DNA of 21,079 bases from Candidatus Bathyarchaeota archaeon B23 (GTDB taxonomy: Archaea > Thermoproteota > Bathyarchaeia > TCS64 > B23), in contig LUCA01000002.1 in assembly GCA_001593875.1 (NCBI GenBank), positions 1 through 21,079 on the forward strand. Reading direction: 5' to 3'. Below the pieces are notes generated by a model. That model saw nothing but the letters and a program-made list of their open reading frames with translations, did no database searches and was not told where the DNA came from. Of the stretch, positions 7,029 through 13,683 are shown piece after piece; position 1 is the stretch's first letter, and every line of letters begins with the position of its first letter. A program made the translations under genes and the position numbers.

Positions 7029-7268
7029 CCCCTCCACGGCCTCCAGAGCCCTCTCGGCGGCCTGGACGCAGGCCAGGAGGTCGTCTAGGGTGGGGAGGAG
7101 GCTTCGAAGCCGCCGTGTCTTCACCCTGATCCTCAGCATCGCCCCCTCCCTCTCGGCCTCGACGTCTATCCCCTCTGGGGCCTGATAGTTGTCGGGTGAG
7201 ATGGCCTCGTGGACGGCTCTGGCTGTGGCCTCGTCTTCGTAGGTGAGCCTAATCCTCGCCTCCGCCAT
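7017..7268 (-). CDS. pcc1: KEOPS complex subunit Pcc1
   Basis: This 83-residue protein matches Pcc1, the small dimerising subunit of the KEOPS complex that makes the N6-threonylcarbamoyl group of t6A37 in ANN-decoding tRNAs. The typical elements are a beta strand with A-R-I-R-L-T-Y, a helix, the S-P-D-N-Y-Q-A-P-E-G segment, two strands, and the closing helix T-L-D-D-L-L-A-C-V-Q-A-A-E. Length is normal. Its start overlaps the end of the recJ gene by 20 bases, so the two are co-translated. Kae1 and Bud32 are encoded about 2.5-4 kb upstream on the same strand; Cgi121, the fourth subunit, is not in the window. Confidence 0.88.
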   Translation of the reverse strand: MAEARIRLTYEDEATARAVHEAISPDNYQAPEGIDVEAEREGAMLRIRVKTRRLRSLLPTLDDLLACVQAAERALEAVEGRKI

Positions 7269-8685
7269 GCCTCTGCTCCCCTATCAACTTGTCGACGAGC
7301 TCTATGAAGCTGGCTTCGAGCTCCTCCGGGATGTAGGCCCCGGCGGCGATGTCATGGCCTCCACCGCGGCCCTGGAACCTCTCGGCGGCCTCCATCATCA
7401 CCGCCCCCAGGTGGATTCCCTCCCTGGCCATGGCCTCCGTCGCCCTGGCTGAGACCTTTATGAGGCCGTCGTCGGAGGAGGCCCAGGCGATGATGGGCTT
7501 GGGGCTCTTCAGCATCCCCGTCGAGAGCAGTATCGAGGCCACCACCCCTATGAGCCTGTCGTCGACCTCGTCTCTGCCCCTGAGGACGTAGATGTTCCCC
7601 AACTCCTCTATCCGGCCCTCCTCCCGGACGAGGTCGAGGTACTCGGCTATGCGCCTACGGTAGAGGTCCAGGGTCTCCTCAGCCTCCCTCAGGGCTGAGC
7701 CCCTGTCTCCGAGGCAGAGGGAGAGCCCCAGGCCTGGACGCTCCATCCTGGCGCAGGCGTTGAGCAGCGACGCATACTCCCGGCCGTCCCTCATCGACGT
7801 CCCCCTCTCCTCCCCCTTGATGGTGTAGATGGTGCCTATCAGCTCGTGGACCATCTCGGAGGAGCAGCCCTCGTGGACCAGGTGCTTCGACAGCGACGAG
7901 AAGAGACGGCGCTTCTCCTCCTCCGAGAGGTCTCGGAGGGCCCTCCACCGGCCTCCCCTCTTCAGCTCTATCCCCACCTCCTTGAGGAAGGCGACGCAGC
8001 TGTCCTCCCTTCCGCTGAGGCCTGGGATGAAGGGGGTCGTCGTGTAGGCGATGGCCTTCGCCAGCGGCCTGGTCTCGTAGCCGTAGAAGATGAGGTCCAC
8101 CCCCGTCTCCAATAGCCCCGCCTCCTTCGCCGAGGCCTCGATGCGGGTGTTGAGCCCCAGGAGGGAGCGCCTCTCCCCCTTATCCTGCTGATCTCCCAGC
8201 GCCCCTATGATGCCTAGGACGCTGAGGTCCCTATTCCCCTCGTCGAGCATCTCGGCCAGGAGGTAGGCCAACCCGGCTGCGCTCACCTCCCTCGACCCGT
8301 CGAGGTCGTGGAGGAGGGGGTTGATGTGGACGACGCCCTCCGCCTCCGCCTTGATGGGCTTGTGGTGGTCGAGGACGACGACGTCGCTCTTCGGCAGCCT
8401 CCCCTCCACCATGTCGAGGTAGCCGCTTCCGATGTCGGAGAAGATGACGAGGGGGGGCTCCTCGGAGGCCAGCTCCTCCATCAGGCCCTCGTGGAAGCGC
8501 TTCTCGCAGCTGGCCTTGAAGGGGACGCCGAGCCTCATGGCCGTGAGGGTTAGGGCGCCGCCGGCCGCTATGCCGTCGGCGTCGCTGTGGGTGACGATCC
8601 TGATCTGGTCTCCCCTCTCGCCGTGTCGTCTGAGGAGTTCAACGGCGGATTTGAAGGAGGAGAGGAAGGACTCCATACCCCTCAT
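7249..8685 (-). CDS. DHH-family phosphoesterase, archaeal RecJ-type nuclease (Cdc45 relative)
   Basis: The 478-residue protein has the full set of DHH superfamily motifs: VTHSDADG (Asp35, Asp37), FSDIGSG (Asp84), VVLDHHKP with DHH at 106-108, and GALGD (Asp165). It also has a C-terminal DHHA1 domain with G-G-G-H-D-I-A-A-G at about 447. All metal-binding residues look intact, so it should be an active single-stranded DNA or RNA exonuclease rather than an inactive Cdc45-like scaffold. Archaeal relatives bind GINS at the replisome or act in repair and RNA turnover. ATG 8685 begins four bases after the rps15 stop, and the end overlaps pcc1 by 20 bases. The position between rps15 and pcc1 is conserved in many archaea. 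Confidence 0.88.
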   Translation of the reverse strand: MRGMESFLSSFKSAVELLRRHGERGDQIRIVTHSDADGIAAGGALTLTAMRLGVPFKASCEKRFHEGLMEELASEEPPLVIFSDIGSGYLDMVEGRLPKSDVVVLDHHKPIKAEAEGVVHINPLLHDLDGSREVSAAGLAYLLAEMLDEGNRDLSVLGIIGALGDQQDKGERRSLLGLNTRIEASAKEAGLLETGVDLIFYGYETRPLAKAIAYTTTPFIPGLSGREDSCVAFLKEVGIELKRGGRWRALRDLSEEEKRRLFSSLSKHLVHEGCSSEMVHELIGTIYTIKGEERGTSMRDGREYASLLNACARMERPGLGLSLCLGDRGSALREAEETLDLYRRRIAEYLDLVREEGRIEELGNIYVLRGRDEVDDRLIGVVASILLSTGMLKSPKPIIAWASSDDGLIKVSARATEAMAREGIHLGAVMMEAAERFQGRGGGHDIAAGAYIPEELEASFIELVDKLIGEQRHGGGED

Positions 8686-8689
8686 AGCC

Positions 8690-9133
8690 TCATGCCTGCA
8701 CTATCTCATACTTGTAGCGCCAATCCCTGGGGAGTATCCCCTTCTCCTTGTAATACCTCGCCAACCTGTATATCTTCGACTCGACGAGCTGTAGGGCCCT
8801 CTTGTTGTGGAAGTCCTTGGGGTTGCGCTCCATATGCCTCTTGATCCTCGTCGCTCGGACCATGAGGTTGTAGAGGTCCTCGGGAATCTTGGGGGCGAGG
8901 CCCGCCTCCCTCAGAACCTTGACGATGCCGCAGCCCAGCAGGGGCTTGACGAGGGGGACTCCATACTCGTCTCGGAGGATGTTCCCGATCTCGCTGGGGG
9001 GCTTCCCCTCCCTAGCCAGCTTTATGATGAGGGCCTTCACCTCCTCCGGCTTGTAGACCACCCAGTTGGGGGGCCTCTTGGAGACGGGCCTCTTCGACCT
9101 TGACCTCCCCCTCACATAGGCGAGCTTACCCAA
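8690..9133 (-). CDS. rps15: Small ribosomal subunit protein uS15 (archaeal type)
   Basis: The 147-residue product is archaeal/eukaryotic uS15 with the N-terminal extension that bacterial S15 lacks: R-G-R-S-R-S-K-R-P-V...PNWVVYKPEEV. Later come the conserved Y-G-V-P-L-V-K-P-L-L-G block and the S15 core N-P-K-D-F-H-N-K-R-A-L-Q-L-V-E-S-K-I-Y-R-L. It binds 16S rRNA in the central domain. An in-frame stop lies just upstream, so the start must be TTG at 9133 or GTG at 9115; TTG fits the usual M-x-R/K-x-x-x-x-R-G beginning better. It opens the rps15-recJ-pcc1-rps3ae cluster. Confidence 0.94.
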   Translation of the reverse strand: MGKLAYVRGRSRSKRPVSKRPPNWVVYKPEEVKALIIKLAREGKPPSEIGNILRDEYGVPLVKPLLGCGIVKVLREAGLAPKIPEDLYNLMVRATRIKRHMERNPKDFHNKRALQLVESKIYRLARYYKEKGILPRDWRYKYEIVQA

Positions 9134-9173
9134 CGCTCAACACCGCTGTCTTAGCCTTTAGGCCCTCAGGCCC

Positions 9174-9181
9174 CTTAAAAC
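9174..9181 (-). promoter_or_regulatory. TATA-like box upstream of rps15
   Basis: The minus strand has GGTTTTAAGG centred near 9177, about 44 bases before the TTG start of rps15, preceded by a purine-rich stretch. It is the best promoter candidate in the 79-base gap between rps15 and rdgB and would give a leader of about 20 bases. That gap also holds a short GGCC-CTCA-GGCC repeat at 9161-9172 of unknown meaning. Confidence 0.4.
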
Positions 9182-9212
9182 CTTTACGTGAAGCCTCAAG
9201 GGGAGGCCTCAT

Positions 9213-9779
9213 CTACGGCGATGTGAGCCAGAGGGCGAGCCTCCTGAAGGCCCGGGCTCGATGGGAGAGCGTGTTCTTCTCCCTGGTGTCCATCTCCCCG
9301 AAGGTTCGGCCATCCCCCTCATCGGGTATGAAGATGGGGTCGTAGCCGAAGCCCCGGCTGCCCCTTATCTCCTCCGCTATCCGTCCCTCCACCTCGCCTA
9401 CGAAGAGCCTGGTCTCGCCTCGCCATCTCAGGGCGACGACGGACCTGAAGGTGGCCTCTCGATTCGGCACATCCCTCATCAGCTTCAATACGCCTCCCAG
9501 CCCTATGGTCCTGAGGGCGTAGGAGGAGTAGGGTCCTGGGAAGCCCCTGAGGTGGTGGATGAAGAGGCCTGCGTCCTCGACGACGACGGGCCTCACCTCG
9601 GCCTCAGGTAGGTGTTCGACGCTGTAGGCTGCGACCTCCTCCAGGGTGTCGGCCTGTATCTCCAGGCGCTTGACGTCCAGCCTCCTCAGGTCCAGGCCGT
9701 AGCCCATGAGGACTATGCGGGCCTCCCGATGCTTATGGGGGTTGCCCGTCGCCATCCATAGGGTCCTACCTCTCAACAT
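9213..9779 (-). CDS. rdgB: XTP/dITP diphosphatase (Ham1/RdgB family)
   Basis: This 188-residue protein carries the Ham1 signatures: A-T-G-N-P-H-K at about 10-16, VVEDAGLFI with the conserved Glu-Asp, GFGYDPIFIP, and S-H-R-A-R-A near the C-terminus. The enzyme hydrolyses non-canonical purine nucleotides (dITP, XTP) to monophosphates and pyrophosphate, keeping deaminated bases out of DNA and RNA. Length is typical. ATG 9779 overlaps the bud32 end by 14 bases, placing it in the kae1-bud32-rdgB operon, a linkage seen in other archaea. The separate promoter candidate before rps15 suggests the operon may end here. Confidence 0.92.
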   Translation of the reverse strand: MLRGRTLWMATGNPHKHREARIVLMGYGLDLRRLDVKRLEIQADTLEEVAAYSVEHLPEAEVRPVVVEDAGLFIHHLRGFPGPYSSYALRTIGLGGVLKLMRDVPNREATFRSVVALRWRGETRLFVGEVEGRIAEEIRGSRGFGYDPIFIPDEGDGRTFGEMDTREKNTLSHRARAFRRLALWLTSP

Positions 9780-10401
9780 AGCGCCCCCTCCTAGCTATCT
9801 CCTCCATACGCCTAAACACCCCGTCGGCCTCCTCCCCCATCTCCTCCCGGTAGCCCTCCAGGAAGGCCTTCAGGAGCTCCCCCGCATACTGGAAGTGGGT
9901 GCTCTGAAGCATCCTCCTCATCAGGTGTAGGTCGACGCCCCTCTTCTCCTCCTCCGTCGAGAGCTCAGCCAAGCCGAAGTCGACGAAGACGAGGCGGTTG
10001 GGGGTCAGTATCATGTTCGACGTGGTGAGGTCTCCGTGGATGATGCCCGCCCTGTGGAGCCTTCCGGCCTGGAGGCCGGCCATCCTGAAGATTCTAAGTC
10101 GTTCCTCCGGCGATAGCTCGGCCACCACGTCCCTCAACCTCCGGCCCTCTATGTGCTCCATCACCATCGTCGCCTCCTCGGGGTCCACCTGATAGATGAC
10201 CGGCGTCGGCACCCCAGCCCTCTTGGCCCTGTGGATGATCTCAGCCTCCCTTAGGGTTCTCAGCCGTCTCAGCTCCCGGTCGATCTCCCGATGCCTATAC
10301 CGCTTCTCAACCCTCCGCTTTATCACAGCCCTCCTCCCATTCCAGTCGGGGTCGAGCCATAGGTCGGCCTCGGCGCCCTTGGCGATGAGCCTCAACGCCA
10401 T
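9766..10401 (-). CDS. bud32: KEOPS complex kinase/ATPase Bud32
   Basis: The 211-residue protein is a minimal RIO/PRPK-type kinase. It starts M-A-L-R-L-I-A-K-G-A-E-A-D-L-W (compact P-loop substitute), has the ATP lysine at Lys28, the catalytic loop I-I-H-G-D-L-T-T-S-N (Asp124, Asn129) and the metal D-F-G at 141-143. Bud32 acts as a small ATPase/kinase that drives Kae1 in t6A synthesis. The open frame extends nine codons further upstream, but ATG 10401 matches the family start and leaves only a 10-base overlap with kae1. Kae1 and Bud32 are separate proteins here, unlike the fused Kae1-Bud32 of some methanogens. Confidence 0.92.
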   Translation of the reverse strand: MALRLIAKGAEADLWLDPDWNGRRAVIKRRVEKRYRHREIDRELRRLRTLREAEIIHRAKRAGVPTPVIYQVDPEEATMVMEHIEGRRLRDVVAELSPEERLRIFRMAGLQAGRLHRAGIIHGDLTTSNMILTPNRLVFVDFGLAELSTEEEKRGVDLHLMRRMLQSTHFQYAGELLKAFLEGYREEMGEEADGVFRRMEEIARRGRYVER

Positions 10402-11387
10402 GGTATCTCCACCTCGTCGAGCCTCCACTTGGGGTTGATGTAGCTCTCCTCCAGCGGCGTCGTCGAGCCGCTTCTGTAGGCCAGCAGCCCCGTCCAGGAG
10501 ATCATCGCCCCGTTGTCGGTGGCATACTGCTTGGGGACGTAGTGGGGCTCGGCTCCATGCTCCTCAGCTATGGAGCGGATGATGGAGCGGAGCCTCATGT
10601 TGGCTGCGACGCCGCCGGTGAGCAGGAGCTCCCCCTTCTCCGTATGGGCCAAGGCCCTCTCGGTTATCTCGCCGAGCATGGCGAAGGCGTGCTCCTGGAG
10701 GCTGTGGCAGAGGTCCTCGAGGCTCCATCTACGGCTTTTTAGCTCCCTTATGGCGGCGGTGAGGAGGCCGCTGAAGCTGAGGTCCATCCCCTTCACCACG
10801 TAGGGAAGCCGGATCAGCCTTCGACCCCCCCTAGCCAGCTCCTCCACCGCTGGCCCCCCGGGGTAGGGGAGGCTGGCCTCCCGGGCGAAGACGTCGAGCA
10901 TGTTCCCCACGGCGATGTCCAGGGTCTCGCCGAAGACCCTGTATCTGCCCCCCTCGAAGCCTGAGACGATGGTGTTGCCCCCGGAGACGTAGAGGGTGAG
11001 AGGGTCCTCGGCGCCCGTCGTCAGCCTCCCGATCTCTATGTGGGCGACGCAGTGATTGACGCCGACGAGGGGAACCCCCAGCCTATGGGCTATGGCCCTG
11101 GCGGCCGTCGCACCGGTTCTGAGGCAGGGCCCCATCCCAGGGCCCTGGCTGAAGGCGATCACATCGATGTCCCCGGCGATGATGTTCGCTTTCTCCAAGG
11201 CCTCGGCGATGACCTCGCCCATGACGGCGGAGTGGTGTCGGGCAGCCTCCCTCGGGTGGATGCCTCCGGTCTCGGGGACGTGGACGCTCACCACGTTGGC
11301 CAGGATCTCTCCCTCCGAGGTGGCGACGCCTACGCCGAGGTTGTCGGCCGTCGACTCTATGCCGAGGCAGATGAGGGGTTCAGCCAT
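10392..11387 (-). CDS. kae1: KEOPS catalytic subunit Kae1 (tRNA threonylcarbamoyltransferase)
   Basis: This 331-residue ASKHA-fold enzyme transfers threonylcarbamoyl from TC-AMP to A37 of tRNA. The sequence starts L-G-I-E-S-T-A-D-N-L-G-V-G (ATP loop) and has the metal-binding H-x3-H in G-V-N-H-C-V-A-H (His112, His116). It also has T-L-Y-V-S-G-G-N-T, L-L-T-G-G-V-A-A-N-M-R-L and the metal aspartate in T-D-N-G-A-M-I. Length and motifs are those of archaeal Kae1, not bacterial TsaD. ATG 11387 is the natural start. It leads the kae1-bud32-rdgB operon. Confidence 0.95.
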   Translation of the reverse strand: MAEPLICLGIESTADNLGVGVATSEGEILANVVSVHVPETGGIHPREAARHHSAVMGEVIAEALEKANIIAGDIDVIAFSQGPGMGPCLRTGATAARAIAHRLGVPLVGVNHCVAHIEIGRLTTGAEDPLTLYVSGGNTIVSGFEGGRYRVFGETLDIAVGNMLDVFAREASLPYPGGPAVEELARGGRRLIRLPYVVKGMDLSFSGLLTAAIRELKSRRWSLEDLCHSLQEHAFAMLGEITERALAHTEKGELLLTGGVAANMRLRSIIRSIAEEHGAEPHYVPKQYATDNGAMISWTGLLAYRSGSTTPLEESYINPKWRLDEVEIPWR

Positions 11388-11410
11388 CCCGGAGCATAGG
11401 GGAGGGGGAG

Positions 11411-11421
11411 GTGTAAAAACC
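11411..11421 (-). promoter_or_regulatory. Poly-T element between vapC and kae1: promoter and possible terminator
   Basis: On the minus strand, AAGGTTTTTACACC is centred about 29 bases before the kae1 ATG and 14-18 bases after the vapC stop. It can serve as a weak TATA-like element for kae1, and its five-T run as a terminator for vapC. No hairpin is evident. Confidence 0.35.
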
Positions 11422-11432
11422 TTGTCGTCTTC

Positions 11433-11897
11433 TTAGGGATTTAACGACTTGAGGAGGTCGCTTAGAGAGATCAAGTTCTCTGTTGGATGCCCCCTCATCT
11501 CTATGAAGTCTCTGAGTTCACGATCGATCGTGAGGAGGGGGAGGTTCATCGTCTTCGATGTGGAGTATAATAGGTTATCTATGTAGTCCCTATGCCCCTC
11601 ATGGTACAATCTGTAGGCCTCTATGTGAGCCTCCGCCGGGGGGTCTAGTCGATGATAGGTTGTCCTGATGGCTTCTATGCCGATTCTCACTAGCTCTAAC
11701 CCGTCCTCGGATACGAGCTTGAGCATCCTCCATAGAGCCTCTAAGAGGCTGGCCTCTAGGTAGTGGACTCTCAGATCGTGGAAGTATTTTATGGCCTCTA
11801 GGGCCTCAGGCTCCACCTCGATCCCCAGGGCTGGGAGGAGGAAGGTGGTGTCTATGAGGATTCTACGTACCCTCGATGACCTCCTTCTGCCTCTCAA
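11433..11897 (-). CDS. vapC: PIN-domain ribonuclease, VapC-type toxin
   Basis: The 154-residue protein has the PIN nuclease signature: ILIDTTFLLPALG with the first Asp, an acidic residue in Y-L-E-A-S-L-L-E-A-L-W, and HRDYIDNLLYSTSKTMNLPLLTIDREL with two or three more acidic positions. VapC toxins cleave RNA, often tRNA or rRNA, unless bound by VapB. The only usable start in frame is TTG at 11897, overlapping vapB by 35 bases and adding 12 Arg-rich residues before ILID. A good Shine-Dalgarno AGGAGGTC lies inside that extension with no ATG, GTG or TTG after it, so the true start is unusual. The sequence is less GC-biased than the neighbouring housekeeping genes, in keeping with a mobile toxin-antitoxin module. 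Confidence 0.82.
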   Translation of the reverse strand: MRGRRRSSRVRRILIDTTFLLPALGIEVEPEALEAIKYFHDLRVHYLEASLLEALWRMLKLVSEDGLELVRIGIEAIRTTYHRLDPPAEAHIEAYRLYHEGHRDYIDNLLYSTSKTMNLPLLTIDRELRDFIEMRGHPTENLISLSDLLKSLNP

Positions 11898-12117
11898 CGC
11901 TCTCCTCCTCCAGCTCCTTCAGCGTTATCTTCGCTATCTTCTCGCCGTGGAGAGAGAGCCAGACCGCATCCCTTATGGGTTTCAGCCTCAGCTCCTCTCC
12001 CATCACACGCATCTCAACCATGGAGCCCTCATCTAAGTCCAGGCTCTCGGCTATGGACTTCGGTATGACTAGTGTCCTCCTCTTGCCGATTCTCACCTTG
12101 ACGATCAGCTCAACCAT
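11863..12117 (-). CDS. vapB: AbrB/SpoVT-type antitoxin, VapB
   Basis: This 84-residue protein has an N-terminal swapped-hairpin AbrB domain: V-K-V-R-I-G-K-R-R-T-L-V-I-P-K-S-I-A-E-S-L-D-L-D-E-G-S-M-V-E-M (about 5-36). An acidic C-terminal helix from about residue 60 follows and would wrap the VapC active site. Such antitoxins bind their own promoter as dimers. The ATG at 12117 lies about 29 bases after an AT-rich TATA candidate and directly downstream of a large palindrome, supporting autoregulation. It overlaps vapC by 35 bases. Confidence 0.85.
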   Translation of the reverse strand: MVELIVKVRIGKRRTLVIPKSIAESLDLDEGSMVEMRVMGEELRLKPIRDAVWLSLHGEKIAKITLKELEEESVERQKEVIEGT

Positions 12118-12134
12118 CAGAAGATTTGGGTTAT

Positions 12135-12175
12135 ATCAGATAAATTAATTTTTCTGAATTAATGAATTATCTGAT
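12135..12175. promoter_or_regulatory. AT-rich palindrome and promoter upstream of vapB
   Basis: A 16-base arm, ATCAGATAAATTAATT (12135-12150), is matched by AATTAAT (12157-12163), then a 3-base GAA insertion, then TTATCTGAT (12167-12175). The loop is TTTCTG. The left arm contains the likely TATA box of vapB (12141-12150), and the right arm overlaps the end of the upstream winged-helix gene. It is a strong candidate for the VapBC operator; it could also fold as an RNA hairpin ending the upstream transcript. Confidence 0.65.
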
Positions 12176-12439
12176 TTCTATCTTAAAGCCGACTCCCCTC
12201 CTCAGCGTTATCCTCAGCTCCTCGAAGAGGGGGCGTAGCACCCTTATCCTCCCGTAGCGTCGCTCCTCCACCAGGCCGAGATGGCTCAGCTTCTCTATAC
12301 ATCTCTCGACGGCGACGTGGTTCAGTCGGGTTCTCCGGGCCACCTCCGAGATGTGGAGCTCCCCCTCCTCCGCCAGCACCCTTAGAACCCTGATGGTGGC
12401 CTTGGACCCTAGGAGCTCCTGGAGCTCCTCATCCTTCAA
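12167..12439 (-). CDS. Small winged-helix DNA-binding protein linked to Orc1/Cdc6
   Basis: The 90-residue protein is a single winged helix-turn-helix: A-T-I-R-V-L-R-V-L-A-E (helix 1), E-L-H-I-S-E-V-A-R-R-T-R-L-N-H-V-A-V-E-R-C-I-E-K-L (helix-turn-recognition helix, about 28-51), and a wing G-L-V-E-E-R-R-Y-G-R-I-R-V-L-R. It resembles ArsR/MarR-type archaeal regulators without a ligand domain. Its ATG overlaps the end of the orc1/cdc6-like gene by 11 bases, so the two are made together. Such pairing suggests a role in controlling that gene or in origin binding. The exact family cannot be named. Confidence 0.72.
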   Translation of the reverse strand: MKDEELQELLGSKATIRVLRVLAEEGELHISEVARRTRLNHVAVERCIEKLSHLGLVEERRYGRIRVLRPLFEELRITLRRGVGFKIEIR

Positions 12440-13601
12440 GAAGCCTCTTCACCTCCCCCTCCAAGGCGTTGGCTGGGACCCTCAGGGCGATGCGGTGGGT
12501 TCTCCCCCTCGCTGCCTCTAGGCTTATGGAGACAACCTCCAGGCCTCTCAGCCTCTTCAGGTATTTCCAGAGTTGGGTATGCCCCCTGGGTTTTTGGCCC
12601 CACTCTTCGCAGACTAGGCGGTAGGCTTCCTCCACCTCCCCCGTGGAGGCGTAGGCCTTGGTGCCCCCCCTAAAGCATCGGGCTATGGCTATGAGCAGAA
12701 GCTTCTCATGGAGGCTTAGGCTTCGGAGCTCCTCAGCTCTCAGCCCCCTATAGAGCGTGGTGGCGGCCTCCCTCACATGCCGTGGCCTCACCCGTCTAGA
12801 GCCCTCGGCCTCGGCGTATTTCCCAGCCCTCCATAGGAGGTCGATGGCGTATCGGGCGTCGCCCCCCTCCTCGGCTGCCAGCTCGCTGATGAGCTCCAGG
12901 GCCTCGTCGGTTATGGCCTTGTCCTGGAAGGCGTCCCTGGCTCGGCTTTGGAGGATGTCGAGGAGCTGCCCCTGGGTGTAGGGGTGGAGGGAGATCACAT
13001 TCCTCTGAAGCGTGCTCAGGGTGCTCCGGTCCAGGGGCCTGAAGGCCTCTAGGCTCTTGGCGATGACGATGAGCGACAGCCTCCGAGGCCTCTCCAGGCG
13101 TTCCTCCTGGACTCGGGTCAGGAGGTAGAGGGCGTCGGGCTCTGCCTCGATGAGGGGTTCCACGTCGTCTAGGCAGAGGAGGAGGTGTATCCCCTCCTCA
13201 TCCAGTAGGGTGAGGAGGGCCTCCAGGAGGTCGTCGACGGAGTATCCCCTCTCTGGGAACTCGGGTTTGAGGGTTCTCACCGCCCTCCGGAGGGCGAGGA
13301 AGAGGCTTCCCCGAATCTCTCGGCAGTTGATGTGGAGATATCTCACCCTCCTCCCCCGGCGTCCCGCCTCCCCCTCGACGTCCAGGCCGAATCTCTGGGC
13401 CAAGGCGGTCTTGCCCACGCCCACGCCTCCGACGATGATCACCCTCTGCGATATCTCCCCTGGAGCCGTGAGGAGGTAGCTGAAGAGGAGGCGGAGAAGC
13501 CTCGTCTCCTCCCCCCTGTGGAGGAGGGTTTGAGGCAGGTAGTTGAGGTCCAGGACGGCCTCATCCCTGAAGATGGGGCTCTCAGCCTTCAATCCATACA
13601 C
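12429..13601 (-). CDS. Orc1/Cdc6-family AAA+ replication initiator, divergent
   Basis: This 390-residue AAA+ ATPase has the archaeal Orc1/Cdc6 layout: an N-terminal L-N-Y-L-P...L-L-H-R-G-E-E motif, Walker A GGVGVGKT (58-65), Walker B L-L-L-C-L-D-D (Asp145, Asp146), sensor 2 G-G-D-A-R-Y-A-I-D-L-L (Arg250), and a C-terminal winged helix from about 300. Two motifs are altered: Walker B ends D-D instead of D-E, and the sensor-1 I-S-N-D is replaced by I-A-K-S. It may be a paralogue with weak or altered ATP hydrolysis rather than the main initiator. Start is GTG 13601; a TTG at 13592 would better fit the TATA-like sequence near 13620. It is translated with a small winged-helix protein. Confidence 0.83.
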   Translation of the reverse strand: MYGLKAESPIFRDEAVLDLNYLPQTLLHRGEETRLLRLLFSYLLTAPGEISQRVIIVGGVGVGKTALAQRFGLDVEGEAGRRGRRVRYLHINCREIRGSLFLALRRAVRTLKPEFPERGYSVDDLLEALLTLLDEEGIHLLLCLDDVEPLIEAEPDALYLLTRVQEERLERPRRLSLIVIAKSLEAFRPLDRSTLSTLQRNVISLHPYTQGQLLDILQSRARDAFQDKAITDEALELISELAAEEGGDARYAIDLLWRAGKYAEAEGSRRVRPRHVREAATTLYRGLRAEELRSLSLHEKLLLIAIARCFRGGTKAYASTGEVEEAYRLVCEEWGQKPRGHTQLWKYLKRLRGLEVVSISLEAARGRTHRIALRVPANALEGEVKRLLEG

Positions 13602-13603
13602 CC

Positions 13604-13655
13604 TAGGGGAGAACCCCTATATCTACCTTGGTGAAAGTGTGGGAAGAGCTATAAT
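13604..13655. promoter_or_regulatory. Divergent promoter region between orc1/cdc6-like and hypE-like genes
   Basis: The 82-base gap contains a perfect inverted repeat TAGGGG-AGAA-CCCCTA at 13604-13619 directly before the orc1/cdc6 start, and a minus-strand AGATATA at 13618-13624. A plus-strand CTATAAT lies at 13649-13655, about 31 bases before the TTG of the hypE-like gene. The repeat may be an autoregulatory site. I see no clear origin recognition boxes or AT-rich unwinding element. Confidence 0.45.
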
Positions 13656-13683
13656 CCCCAGCATCCATCATAATTGAGCGGCC

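Noticed and set aside
6398..7129. 243-codon plus-strand open frame opposite rps3ae and pcc1
   Set aside because: It spans two confident opposite-strand genes and the gap between them, and its Pro/Leu/Arg-rich product resembles no protein.
9161..9172. GGCC-CTCA-GGCC repeat as a terminator or operator for rps15
   Set aside because: The arms are only four bases, typical of GC-rich sequence, and no T-run follows on either strand.
13602..13683. Replication origin beside the orc1/cdc6-like gene
   Set aside because: The gap is only 82 bases, has no recognisable pair of origin recognition boxes and no AT-rich unwinding stretch; the inverted repeat there is adequately explained as a promoter element.
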